Source: Stenopsyche tienmushanensis
Lineage: Eukaryota > Arthropoda > Insecta > Trichoptera > Stenopsychidae
Assembly: GCA_008973525.1 (NCBI GenBank)
Contig: WACJ01000072.1
Span: forward strand, 868,001 to 932,000
Direction: 5' to 3'
Length of the DNA stretch: 64,000 nucleotides
In this document: in pieces, positions 1-11,378 of the stretch
How positions within the stretch are numbered: the first letter of the stretch is position 1
How the letters are laid out: each line of letters opens with the position of its first letter
Made by a program: the position numbers and the translations under genes
The notes under the pieces: generated by a model
Told to the model about the DNA's origin: nothing
Seen by the model: the letters and a program-made list of their open reading frames with translations, nothing else
Databases searched by the model: none

Positions 1-239
1 TTCGGGAACGAAACTTAAAATTTAATATGAAATCAAAGACTTTTTTTACGCGTTTTTTATATGATGGAACCTATCTTATGTTTTTGTATAAATTCTTAGC
101 CTTTTATACGCGGTCAACGAAAATTTTTGAAAGGATATGAATTAGATTAGATAATTCTAAAGATGACGAGAGGTGTGATGTTCATATATCAAAAATTTAA
201 AAAATGGTAGTAAATATTTAAAATAAATAAAATCAAATA

Positions 240-400
240 CCATGAGTGTGGTTTTTAGAAATCTGCGTCTTTACAGCAGCAGAAGAAGTGCACGACTCTC
301 GTTTATCATGTAGAATCCTTTCTTTTATAGAGGATGATCTTAGTTTGTGGTTGATTTATTTTTGTGGCACAACAAGTTAAATTAGGGACTGATTATATTT
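240..400 (-). promoter_or_regulatory. Candidate calpain promoter and leader exon (for a copy left of the window)
   Basis: On the minus strand a TATAAAAG box (322-329) is followed about 50 nt downstream by a splice donor GTAAAG (269-274). The same arrangement sits 5' of each calpain copy. Leader exons of this kind would be non-coding, because coding exon 1 starts in phase 0 and no suitable ATG is present. This is inferred from conservation between units, without transcript evidence. Confidence 0.5.
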
Positions 401-479
401 TATATCGAATTAAATGTATATATATATTGTAGGAACGCGGGTAAGTTTTCTAAATATTTTAACATGATTTTAAGAATCA

Positions 480-830
480 CCAAAAAGATTAATTTTCTAA
501 AAGTAGAGGAGCTAGGTCAGGGCTGTAGGGAGTCTGGCGAACCAATTGGGGTGCGGGTCCTGACCAGGAAATCGTTGACAAGCAAGACGCTGTTGCTCGA
601 CGCGTTGTCGTGATGAAGTTTCCATACATTTTTGTGTTCAAATGTTTGGTTACAATGCAATAAATGGGTTGTTTTTATGTTTAAAGTTTTTGCTATCCAT
701 TAAAGGCTCAATCGTTGCTCAGAATTTAAATACTCATACACATGCGTTATATATTTATCTATTAAGATAGCTGATGTATATCCATTGCAGGGTTCATCGG
801 CGACCACCTTATAAATACTTTTACAAACCA
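480..830 (-). mobile_element. mariner-like transposase relic, unit 1
   Basis: The minus strand reads HKNVWKLHHDNASSNS near 570-650, the second catalytic Asp region of a mariner/Tc1 transposase. Stops and missing parts show it is dead. The same relic occurs in units 2 and 3, so it was inserted before the array formed. Confidence 0.6.
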
Positions 831-1439
831 CCACAAAATACTTTTATTATTTATTTGAAATAATTTCAATATAGGGTTGAAAATCAGGTTCTTTGGAAAA
901 TATATTTAAAATTCATTCGCATTATTATTGTTCATAAAAAATGCAGTAAGATATTTAAACATTTTATATTATTATCCGAAAATGAATAAGCTTACACAGG
1001 GTGTTTTGCACATGTATCGACAAAATTTATTTCTCTATGATTCACACACAGAATATCTATTCAATGGATCTAAATTGAATCTATTTGAAATACAATCAAC
1101 CTTCCTGTAATGTCAAGATATAGACCGCGGCATAGTAAAAACCGCTATAGAAAGTTAGGGGCCCATACAAAATTTGGGGTTAGGGATTAAATTGATATGG
1201 GTGTTTTTGAAGAAATAACCATTTTTTTAAATTATTTTTCATATTTGTATTTTAAATGACATTGATCGTGTTTAGTTTAGTGCGCGAGTATATGATGAAT
1301 AAATAATAAAAAGGTAATTGTAAATTAAAAACATTTTTTGTGAATATTTTATAATACATATTAATATAAAATTATAATATGTACTTAAAGTTTTTTAGTT
1401 AACTAAACTAATGGTTTATTCAAACCATTTTTAGAAGCG

Positions 1440-1740
1440 TTACTGCAAAGAAGTAACGTAATTTGATCTATTAGAAACTTTGAAGCCGGGAACAGATTTC
1501 TCTGTTTTCATCGTTAAACACTTCGTCGCTGTACAACGTCTCATTTGTATGATTGTCTTATTTCCATTTAAGATATATTAGCAGCATCTACGTCGGCTGA
1601 AAAACGTTCGCCTTGTATTTTGATGTCATTTAAATAAAACGTCTTTTAAACCCTTCAAAGCATCCATTACTACTGATAAATGTTTCCTCATAATAACGTC
1701 TGCTACTAAATTATTTTCCATTCAAGCTAATAAAATATTT
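1440..1740 (-). mobile_element. Tigger/pogo-like transposase relic, unit 1
   Basis: The minus strand resembles the matching segment in unit 2 at 10300-10620, which reads GIKIQGERFSADVDVAN. This resembles the stretch between the DNA-binding and DDE domains of Tigger transposases. Several stops are present. Confidence 0.4.
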
Positions 1741-2059
1741 TTGACACGAGCGGTTTGATTTATATTGACTGATGATCCAATGTAAATCATTTTTCGTATT
1801 TTATCTTCCATTTATAGAATCCAAGAAATTATAGACCTACCCATTTTAAATTCTTTAAATATTTTATTAATATCTCTGCTTTGCAAATTACATAAATAGT
1901 TTTACTATAAAAAATTATAATGGTTGAAAATCCCTGAAAAGTGGAAACAACCCATTAAAAAAAGTGTGAATCGATTCACTTTCTATTAAAGTATGGTTTT
2001 ATATCTCGAATGTTATAACTAAAAACGATTAGTGAAGTCAAGACACAAAACATTATGAA

Positions 2060-2225
2060 TCGCTTTAGGAGAAGACCGCCGTAAAGATAAGGAAAAATGC
2101 AGTATAGAAATGCGTTTTATAACAGGGTTGACTGTATATAACTATAATGGGCTTAGGTTGGAATTAAATATGTTATTTAAACATGACAATAAGGTAAAGG
2201 GTGGACTCAATTTAGAATTGTAATA
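2060..2225 (+). pseudogene. Short conserved ORF of unknown function, unit 1 copy (stop inside)
   Basis: Reads GEDRRKDKEKCSIEMRF and then GLTVYNYNGLRLELNM, ending at the same stop as the unit 2 copy. An in-frame TGA replaces a codon near the start. An AATAAA follows the stop. The family is not recognised; it may be the tail of a transposon protein. Confidence 0.25.
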
Positions 2226-2470
2226 AATAAAATATATACACGATTATGCTTCACATATTCAATATTATTTATTTTCAATATCAATAACAAAATATAAGCC
2301 AGTGATTTTCAACTGAAGCGATAAAAAGCAAATTGAGTATATGATTAATTGCTATTTTATATAAACTATGCGATTATTTTGTTTAAAAATCACTGTTACA
2401 AAAATTGTCATTAATGCGAATATATCTATAAAAATATAAGCCAATACAATTATCAATCAATGTCAAAAAA

Positions 2471-5400
2471 TCAATACACAACCAAATCTGTAATCCAATC
2501 GTCCAGCGTAAATGTCGTAGAATTAATATTTCCCGCCTCCAATTTTTGTTTGTATATAGCTAAAAATTAAATTAAAATAGTGATTATTGAATCCATTTGA
2601 TTATGAAATATCCAAATTCAGTTACAGGGGTCTCACCGAACATTCTTCTAAGGCGAAGAGCACAAATCAGAAAATCTTCCAGGATTAAACTTCCATCATA
2701 TCTTATTGAATATCTGAAAAATGTGTATAAATTTCATATAAAGATACGGCAATTTTTTTCTAATAATAAGAATAAAATACTAAAACTCACCTTTGAGCCA
2801 AAATATTATAAACCCTCTCGTTTATGATGCATCCTGCAGAACGAAGTGCGCGTTGAAGATTATACATGGGGATGATGCCTTCGTTCTTTGCGTCATATAT
2901 ATGGAAGATCGCCTAAAATCGTACATAATTTTGCAAATTATACCTGTTAATATTTCTTGTTTTATAAAAGTTTAAAATTTCATACTTTCAAAATGCAAAT
3001 TTCATCCCATAGTGCTTTAAATTCAATTTTGTCGATGGATCCAGTATAGTCCTTATCCTGCATTGCTATCATGGAACGACAAGCATCTTTTGAAAATCCG
3101 TGTTCGTCATGCGTATCTATTAAAACGATGATTTGCTAAGTGATTGTTGTAAATTCAATGCATATAAAATGTTTATACAAAATTACCTATGGAGAAGTTG
3201 AGAATGTCCTTAAGCTCGACCCAACACATATTTTCATATTTGAATTTAGGCGGCTTAACCTAAAACATCCTTGACCTAAAAATATAGTAACGTTAATGAT
3301 TTAAGTCCTTGTATATTTAAGTCAAATATTAATATGATGCCTACTCGTTCATCGATTTCGGTGGTACTTATTTTGTCATCATGTATCCTGAAAGTTATAA
3401 TTATTACTTGTTAATAGAAGCAATTTTCAGTAGTTCGCGTATTTGTTATAAAATGACTTACTTCTGACCACCACATTAAATAATTTCCCAAGTAAGATCT
3501 CCTGTGGAGATCTCAAATACCCGACATCGGATATGACACATCAAAGATTCATGCTTTGATGGACGTCATAAGGACTTTAAAGAAGAAGACTTACTTCAGA
3601 GCACATTGTTTTTCAGTGAAGACGCGCATTAAAAATTTGATATCGCTTTCATCATCTACAGTATTTGGAATAAGGTAATACATTCCAGGCGGGAGTTTGT
3701 AACTGTGATAATGAAGAATCAATCAGTGATATATTTGTTTGATTTTTAATACAATAACATTGAAGTATGTGGAGTTTTTTTACCGTCCAGTGCATTCTCT
3801 TTGTTCCGAATGTACTGGAGGGGTAACAACTGGTTTATTTGTCTTGAAAAACTCATCTGTGAGTGGTTTTGGATCATCTGGTCCTCTTTTGTAAATAGAG
3901 ACACTGAAGGCAATACCTCTACCTACTATACGGCTGTGTTTGATTTGTAATGACACAATGAACTAGATTTTTTTGTAAAAAGAAGCATATTAAGTAATAT
4001 TTTAGAGTGAAGGTATAATATTGGCAATTGGTGATGATATTAGTAAAATACCGTGCACAAATCATCATCATCTTCTTCATCTGGATCCACCAAGGCTAAA
4101 ATAAATTGAGGGCTTTTCGCAAGACGCTCTTCCTCTTCATCATCTGACTGATGCTGCAAAAAATGTTTTTTTTATATCTTAAAATAAATGATATTTTATA
4201 TGCATCTATTGTAATATCTAAAATCATTTGGCGTGCTTGAAAATTGCATTTAAAAAAACCTGCAGTCATTACGTCCTCAAATGTTCTAACTTCCCATGAT
4301 CTATTATTTATCTCTTCTTTGGGCACAAAATGATCATAATTCCAATGGCAGAAATACACTCTATGAACAAGAATCAGCGAATTAAAAATTAATACCAATG
4401 ATATTAATATAACTTGTAATACATCATTTCAAATCGCCTACTCATCAAATCGCTTTGTAAAATCATCATAATGCATCCAAAATTCACCATCTTCCTTGTA
4501 ATGAAGATTAATTTCAGCTTTTTCCTCCTTGGACACTGTATTCCATTCGGGGGAGCTAAAATTATATTTAAGTATTCATATGAAAACGCCAAATTATTTA
4601 ATGGAAAAAAATGTTAAATTGATTGATTGAAAAATTATATTAGTAGAACCCAAAATGGTTTTCATTTTATTGGTTGGCCATTTTTGGGAATTAGTGGCAC
4701 TTGGGCTGCTGCACTTTCAAGTCATGTTTTATGCTCTTTCGGTGACTATACTCATCAAGAATAAATTAACAACCCAAATACTGGGCGATATTTTAAGTGT
4801 TCACCAATGTCAAAATTAGTTCCAGAAATTTCAATCTAGAAATTTTGATTTAAAAAATTGCCCTGCAAGTGGAAGACTGCGTGAAGGTGGGTGCCACCAC
4901 ATTGACTGCTGTAATCGAATGTAATCCAACAGCAACTGTTGAATAAATATCAGCTAATCTTGGATACACATGGTCGAGTATCCAAAATAATTTAAAGAAA
5001 TCGGGAAATTATGGAGACAAGAAAGATGGGTACCACACACGAGCTTAAACATGACCGCATTAAAGCATGAGAAAAAATTCTAAAATTGGAATCCGAAACG
5101 CCGTTTTTAGGCGAATTAATAACAGAAGATGAGAAATGAGTTCTTTACTTTTTATTATGGATGTATAAATCTTATTTTTAGAGTATAGTATTTTTTAATA
5201 TATGTAGCATGCATGGGAAAATTTACAAAACACACACTAAGGTCAGAAATGGACTTTTAGAATATTTTCGTTCCAAGCCCGTAATGTTTTATGACAGAGG
5301 CATTTACATGTTACCAAATAGATGGAGAAAGGTTATATCTAACGATGGAAATAACATTTTGTAAATAATATGTTAAAAATAAAATAATATGAGCATTCAA

Positions 5401-7624
5401 ATTTTTCAATTAAAAAGCGAAAAACTTTATGGGTACATCTATTATATACTTATCGCTCCATCTTCCGGACCATTCTTCACTTCCCCAAGGATTGCGTATT
5501 CTGACAAGAGGGACTTTCGTTTCTTTTCCATCTATAATTGATGTTACATATCGTACGCCCGTCAAGCTGTAAGCATGTCCTGAAATCAAGCCTTTATCGT
5601 ATTCAGATTCAGAGTCAGCTGGTTGGTAATCATCGTCTTCGCCGATTTCTTCATATTTGACTTTATCGTCCCTATCGAATTCTGCATACACTGCGCATTC
5701 ATCATCACTGTCTAAATCGTCACCAGGCGTGTAATTATTTTCGCAAATAGTTGCAATAGATTTCTCTTCAATATAACTCTTTCGATCTTCATTTTCATCA
5801 TCTTCAGATTCCTCATTTTCATTATCTTCATCTTCATCTTTACTTTCGTTATCTTCATTTTCCACGTCTTCATTTTGTTGATCCTCAGATTCTTCTTCAT
5901 CTTCATTTCCTGTTTCTTCTTCCGTTTCATCCTCTTCTTTCTTTTCGGGTTCACTCTAAAATGCAAATGTTAAATATTGAACGATTGGAATTGCATGGTA
6001 TGCATACGGTTTAATTAATTTAATTTACCGGGGTGCCAGTACACAATAGGGAATTACGTTCATAACTCTTCAGGAGCATAGAAAATAGATTATCTGGTAT
6101 GGTTTCAAATTTGAAATATTCGCATACACCACCAGTGAAATCTAATAATGCTTCGTCACAACAGCCTCCATCAATTTTATTGTAGCCTCCATAGAGTCTA
6201 AGAAATAAATCACACTTGATTATATTTATATAATATTATTAATCTTGAAATGTAGATTAGAAAGTTATTTTGGATGTTTTCATGATTTTTAATGTGCAAT
6301 TAAATGATAAGCTCAACTCTTTGAACATGTACAAAATAGCATCTCGACAACAATGACATTCCCAGAAAGGGTTACAAAGATAAGAGGTTTGATTTAAGTG
6401 ATAATAATTTAAAAAGCAAGGAAAAATGAGGGAGTATAAATGGCACAAATATTTACAAGTCGTGTAATAAGTTTTTGAAATAGTGGTGTTTTAAATTCAG
6501 TTTGCCTAGTAAAGTCCAGCTGTATAATTAAATCGTTTGTATGATGTTAAATAGTAAATAAAACAATTAACTGATATGAAATAATATCCGGTTTAATTAT
6601 CATCGAAACCATTAAAAGGAATTGCTGAAAGAAGCATGTTAATTAAATATGTTATAATAATTGTATTTACTTAGCATAAGCCTTCTCCAGGAGTGCACTC
6701 CAGAAAATGTTCCTTGATCTTGAAGATACGTAATAAAGGCGCCTATGCAGAACTGGAAGACGATCATCCACAACCACTTCAATCCACTTTCCGAATTGCC
6801 AGAATCTAAATAATGTAAAACAGTTCAATAACATATAAAAAATTAGGAATCATAAGATAAACGTATTTTTGTCAATGTCTCTGATTGAATAAGTCTTTAA
6901 AAATATTTTTTTATCCAAATAAAAAAGAAAACGTTTCTGAAAAATATAAACTTTTAAAAAAATAAGTTTACCTGAATCGAAATATACCAGCGTAATTTTT
7001 CGCAAAAGTTTGTCCACATGGAATAACTTGACGTATGACGCTAAAAACATGATTTAGTCAAAATTTCAATTAAGAAAATAAGCACAATTATATTTATTTT
7101 ACAAAATTAAATTGTGTACGTTTTTCTCAGGGTGATTTCCGATAGAGTGGAAAGAAACCAACAATCTCCAAGACCTCCTTGTTTCACATCAAATCTCGTA
7201 TATCCTTTAGGGGAAAATTTTGGTTTTCTGCATATTTTCTATAAAAGTAAATTAAATAATATTTTTCTGTTCGCATTTGAAATATTGCTATTGATTTTTA
7301 TAAAACAAGCATACATTCGGTCGGACCCATTTCACTTGATCACCATCACAATCTATCTTATATGGTTGAAACTCTGGATCCCTGAATAAAGTTTTCTTCA
7401 CAAGATGTTCCCGTCGGAGTGTTTTGTAATCTTGGACGGTGATTTTTCGAGGATCTCCAGATCCAGGTTCACCGAGCTTGAAAATATGATTATTTAAAAA
7501 ACTATTTATAGATAAATCATCCAATAATATATTGTTTTTTAGAACTTACCCTATAAACTCTTTCACCATTCTTGGTAAAAATGGGTGGATATTTAATAAT
7601 GTGGTATGGCAATGAAGCTTTCGC
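2471..7624 (-). CDS. Calpain (calcium-dependent cysteine protease), array copy 1
   Basis: Calpains are intracellular Ca2+-dependent cysteine proteases that cut substrates at limited sites. Eighteen coding exons in transcription order: 7550-7624, 7315-7476, 7120-7238, 6972-7040, 6671-6805, 6029-6197, 5450-5955, 4442-4555, 4260-4360, 4052-4143 (or 4153), 3784-3962, 3595-3702, 3345-3387, 3187-3275, 2986-3116, 2791-2912, 2637-2713, 2471-2559 (TGA stop). The catalytic Cys lies in [10 protein letters not shown], the His in [10 protein letters not shown] and the Asn in RIRNPWG. Domain III contains [12 protein letters not shown]. An EF-hand loop [12 protein letters not shown] lies at 2986-3116. Exon 5450-5955 carries a 121-residue acidic insert before the His. 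Odd points: exon 10 and exon 14 each have one extra base; exon 1 lacks the AG acceptor seen in copies 2 and 3 (AT instead) and has no in-frame ATG. Shifted acceptors could restore both frames. The identity is certain; whether it is functional is not. Confidence 0.93.
5593..5955 (-). other. Acidic insert in the protease core of calpain copy 1 (121 aa)
   Basis: The insert opens exon 7 and ends immediately before [10 protein letters not shown]. It is in frame throughout and made mostly of Glu, Asp, Asn and Ser, starting [17 protein letters not shown] more complex half follows, containing [12 protein letters not shown] and AEFDRDDK. Typical calpains have only a short linker between the SLL strand and the catalytic-His strand. 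The function is unknown. A flexible Ca2+-binding or autoinhibitory loop is an inference only. Confidence 0.85.
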
Positions 7625-7789
7625 ATAAAAATATCAATTTATGTAAGTCTATTGATTAAAAATGTACAATATAAATATTACAAATAATATCCGTTTTACA
7701 TATGCACAAAATTAAAAAAAATCAAGCTGCATTATTCAGTATCTCATTTTAGCCTTCGTTATCTAAAGCAAATCAAATTTAGATTTTTT

Positions 7790-7880
7790 AAGAGGAAGTG
7801 CATATTTTGGTTTGTAAATATGTTTTGAATAAAGAATGCGGTTTTAATATAAATTAGGATGAAGGATGTAATACTTTTTT
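7790..7880 (-). promoter_or_regulatory. Conserved TATA-like block close upstream of calpain copy 1
   Basis: A block with minus-strand TATATTAAAACCGCATT is matched at about 16400-16480 (copy 2) and 26290-26345 (copy 3, TATATAAAAACCACATT). It lies 150-250 nt upstream of coding exon 1 in every copy. It may be an alternative core promoter nearer the gene than the leader block, or another conserved intronic element. Confidence 0.35.
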
Positions 7881-8559
7881 TTAATCAAAAACCACGAGTA
7901 CCTTAATTTGAAATTAAAGAATTTAAATAATTTTGATGCATGTAAATTTGGGTCTAATTTTAATATTTAGATTATTAAAAAAGAGCATATATTTAGTTAA
8001 AAAATCGTATGGTTTTGTAAAAATCGATATAATAATTGCTCGAGTCTTATTTTCACATTATTTCAGAAATTAACTCAATTTTATGAGTATAGTAAATATG
8101 AATTATATGCTCGAACGGCGGTCAATAGACATATTTGAAAATGATGATGGGATCCTCAATGACAAAAGGGAGGGATGTGCAAATCCTTGGAAGAATTATG
8201 TGATCACAATAGTTTAAGCAGATGAAATATATATCGTGATTATAGAAAAAATTCAATATACAAAAGTACCGCAGGTTTTTTGATTTTAAATGAAAAACTT
8301 TAGGTTCAGGAATTTAAGGACTTACGGAGACTTAAATAGAATTGGCATGAAAAACATGGCAACGAGTGCTTTATTGGTCGCAAGCAATATTAGGAATACA
8401 TCGCAATTAGTGAAATTTAAGATCAAAATTATAAATATAGTTTAATAATAAATTATAAAAATCGATTTTTATTTTTTTTTATATTTTGAAGGTACATATC
8501 TTCAAAAATGTTATATCGAAATTTCATAAAGATCGGACGAATCTAACTACATTTTTGGG

Positions 8560-8840
8560 CGACCGTTAGGTGACTACCTGAGAGCACCCGGCTGCATACG
8601 TATTGTTCAGACTCATGGTGCAAGTACAAGAAAGTGGTGAAAAACAATCAGATAGAAACTTTTAAACATCCTCCTGCTATAGCTGAGGATGTTCACGAGG
8701 TTTTGAAACCGATTTATGAAGATCTTCGGAGGAAATACCCAAAATAACAACGAATGTTTCAACAGCTGTGTCTGGGCAATTTTTCTTCAACCAAAACTTT
8801 AAACGCGTTTATCTCAAAACAAGGTTTTTCGGTGGCTTGT
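8560..8840 (+). mobile_element. Mutator-like transposase relic, unit 1
   Basis: Reads SWCKYKKVVKNNQIETFKHP, then a KPIYEDL motif, then TQNNNECFNSCVWAIF. This spacing (WC.Y, PIYEDL, TQN.NE.FN..VW) is what I recall for the Mutator-like transposase family found in many arthropods. One frame change lies between the parts. Unit 2 has a homologous fragment. Confidence 0.5.
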
Positions 8841-9147
8841 TGATGAAATTTCGGAAACTATCCAACCGATTGTCATGAAATTTGAATGACATATTCTTCA
8901 TAGTTATGGCTATAGCGTATATCATCAGATTTTTGAAATTTTGATTTTAAGTAATTTTTTTTCCAAAAAAACTGTAAAAAAACGCGTTTTTTTTTACTTT
9001 TTCGAAAAACGTGCGCCATTTTGTTATTTTCGCGAATATCAAAAATCTGATAATATGCGCTATAGCCACTAATATACTAAATCTAAAACTTGTTTTATTT
9101 TTTTGTTTCAAATGACCCATCTCGGAGATACCATCAACAAGCCACGA
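8830..9147. repeat. Long imperfect inverted repeat (foldback-like)
   Basis: GTGGCTTGTTGATG at 8831-8844 is repeated inverted at 9133-9146. An inner arm of about 25 bp containing ATCAGATTTTTGA near 8910-8940 is inverted near 9035-9065. The centre is A/T homopolymer with acgcg. The arms have diverged, and the element abuts the Mutator-like relic, so it may be that element's terminal region. Confidence 0.55.
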
Positions 9148-9679
9148 GCATAACATTTTTACACGGGTTTTTCGATGCTACTGTTTTATTATAATAATTG
9201 TTCAAAATTTTTCATTTTTTTTCATGTACTTAAAAGACATGTTTATTACATAAGATCCATTTTATTCCATAATTTTTAGCGAAAATCCTCAAAAAAAAAA
9301 AAAACCGAAAATAGCCTATTTTTGAGGCGCCTAAAGTGAGAAGACGCCTTAATAAATCTCCAATATTATGTTAAATATTATATGCACCTAATAAAATTTT
9401 GAATAAATATTTTTAATATAACAAACTGTGCATCTTTTTTACGCATATTTTTCAGAACGAATCTTCAAATTTAATATGAAACCAAAGACTTTTTTATATG
9501 ATGGAACCTATCTTATGTTTTTGTATAAATTCCTTGCTTTTTATACGCGTTCTACGAAAAATTTTGAAAGGATATAAATTAGATTAGATAAATTTGAAGA
9601 TAGGGAGAGGTGTGATGTTCATATATCAAAAATTAAAAAAATGGTAGTAAATATTTTAAATAAATAAAATTAAATACCA

Positions 9680-9840
9680 TTAGTGTGATTTTTTGAAATC
9701 TGTGTCTTTACAGCACCAGAAAAAGTGCACGACTCTCATTTATCATGTAGAATCCTTTCTTTTATAGAGGATGATCTTAGTTTGTGGTTGATTTATTTTT
9801 GTGGCACGATAAGTTAATTTAGGGACTGAATATATTTTAC
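9680..9840 (-). promoter_or_regulatory. Candidate promoter and leader exon of calpain copy 1
   Basis: Minus-strand TATAAAAG at 9759-9766 and donor GTAAAG at 9706-9711, about 2.1 kb upstream of coding exon 1 of copy 1. Nearly identical to the blocks at 240-400 and 18300-18440. The intron contains a Mutator-like relic. Confidence 0.5.
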
Positions 9841-9939
9841 ATCGAATTAAATGTATATATATTTATTGTAGGAACGCGGGTAAATTTAATAAATATTTTT
9901 ACATAATTTTAAGCATCACCCAAAGAGATCTATTTTTGA

Positions 9940-10180
9940 AAGTTATGGAAGCTAGGTCAGGACTGTAGGGAGGCTGGGAAACTAATGGGGATACGGGTCC
10001 TGACCAGGAAATCTTTGACAACGAAGACGCTGTGGCTTGACACATTGTCATGATGATGTATCTATTCAGGAGGTTGATATATTGCAGGGTTCATTGGCGA
10101 ACTTTTGACATGGACAAGCAATCATTCCCAAAGACCTGCCAAATTAATATAATTATTTTGGTGGCGGACTTTTGGAGTTT
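9940..10180 (-). mobile_element. mariner-like transposase relic, unit 2
   Basis: Shorter version of the unit 1 relic, with about 100 bp of the central part missing. The fixed position relative to the leader block matches the other units. Confidence 0.5.
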
Positions 10181-10299
10181 AACGCAAAAATTTGATCCAC
10201 TGCGCCGTGTTACATTGCCTCAAAAAGAGATTCATGTGATGACTCTCAAATAGCATGACGGGAAATTTTAAAGGGTGCCTTTTAAAACTTACATTTTGA

Positions 10300-10630
10300 A
10301 TCCATTTTTGAAGACATTTTCCATCTTATCAGTGTTTAACACTTGGCATGCTGTACAACCTCTCATTTGTATGATTGTCTTAATTTGCTCAAGAAATATT
10401 AGCAACATCTACATCGGCTGAAAAACGTTCGCCTTGTATTTTGATGCCATTTTAAAAAAAGTCCTTTAAATCCTTCAAACCATCAATTACTAGTGATAAA
10501 TGATTCCTCATAATGACGTCCTTTTTTCTTTTAAATACTCAAATAATTTAATTGCGTTTCTTTTAATCAGATGTCCGTCCAGGAATACATTTTTTTCAAT
10601 CCATATTTACTAAATAATTTTCCGTTCAAG
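10300..10630 (-). mobile_element. Tigger/pogo-like transposase relic, unit 2
   Basis: The minus strand contains LVIDGLKDLKDFF and, in the next frame, NGIKIQGERFSADVDVAN. This matches the general Tigger pattern IKVQGEAASAD...AA. Broken by stops. It is longer than the unit 1 copy by an extra segment near 10530-10610. Confidence 0.4.
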
Positions 10631-10940
10631 CTAATAAAATATTTTTGACCCGTGCAGTTTGATTTATGCTGACTGATGATCCAATGTAAATCCTTTTTCG
10701 TATTTTATCTTCCAATTATAGAATCCAAGAAATTATAGACCTACCCATTTTCAATTCTTTAAATATTCTATTAATTTCTCTGCTTTGCAAATTACACAAT
10801 TAAATAGTTTTACTATAAAAAATTATAATGTTAGAAAATCCCCGAGAAGTGGAAACAACGCATTAAAAAAACGTGTGGATCGATTTACTTGCTATTAGAG
10901 TATGATCATATATCTCGAATGTTATGACTAAAAACGATTA

Positions 10941-11135
10941 GTGATGTCAAAAGACAAAACAAAATTAATCGCTATAGGAGAAGACAGCCGTAAAGATAAA
11001 GAAAAATACAGTATAGAAATGTGCTTTATAGCAGGGTTGACTGTATATAACTATAATGGGCTTAGGTTGGAACTAAATATGTTATTTAAACATGACAATA
11101 AGGTAAAGGGTGGACTCAATTTAGAATTGTAATAA
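10941..11135 (+). CDS. Short conserved ORF of unknown function, unit 2 copy
   Basis: An open frame of 63 codons that starts MMSKDKTKLIAIGEDSRKDK and ends GGLNLEL, with AATAAA right after the stop. It lies between calpain copy 1's leader block and the 3' end of copy 2, on the opposite strand to the calpains. The unit 1 copy is interrupted. I see no known domain, and it may not be a gene. Confidence 0.2.
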
Positions 11136-11378
11136 ATAAAATATATACACGATTATGCTTTTCATATTCAATATTATTTATTTTTAATATCAATAACAAA
11201 ATATAAGCCAGTGATTTCCAACTGAAGCGGTAAAAACCAAATTGAGTATATGATTGGTTGCTTTTTTATATAAACTATGCGATTATTTTATTTAAAAATC
11301 ACTGTTAAAAAATTGTCATAAATGTAAATATATCTATAAAAATATAAGCCAATACAATTATCAATCAATTTTAAAGAC

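Noticed and set aside
2597..2827. Plus-strand open frame repeated at 11511-11735
   Set aside because: Antisense of calpain exon 17 and adjoining intron in copies 1 and 2; conservation is explained by the duplication.
5712..5966. Lys/Met-rich minus-strand open frame
   Set aside because: Another frame of the acidic exon of calpain copy 1. The splice phases select the Glu/Asp frame.
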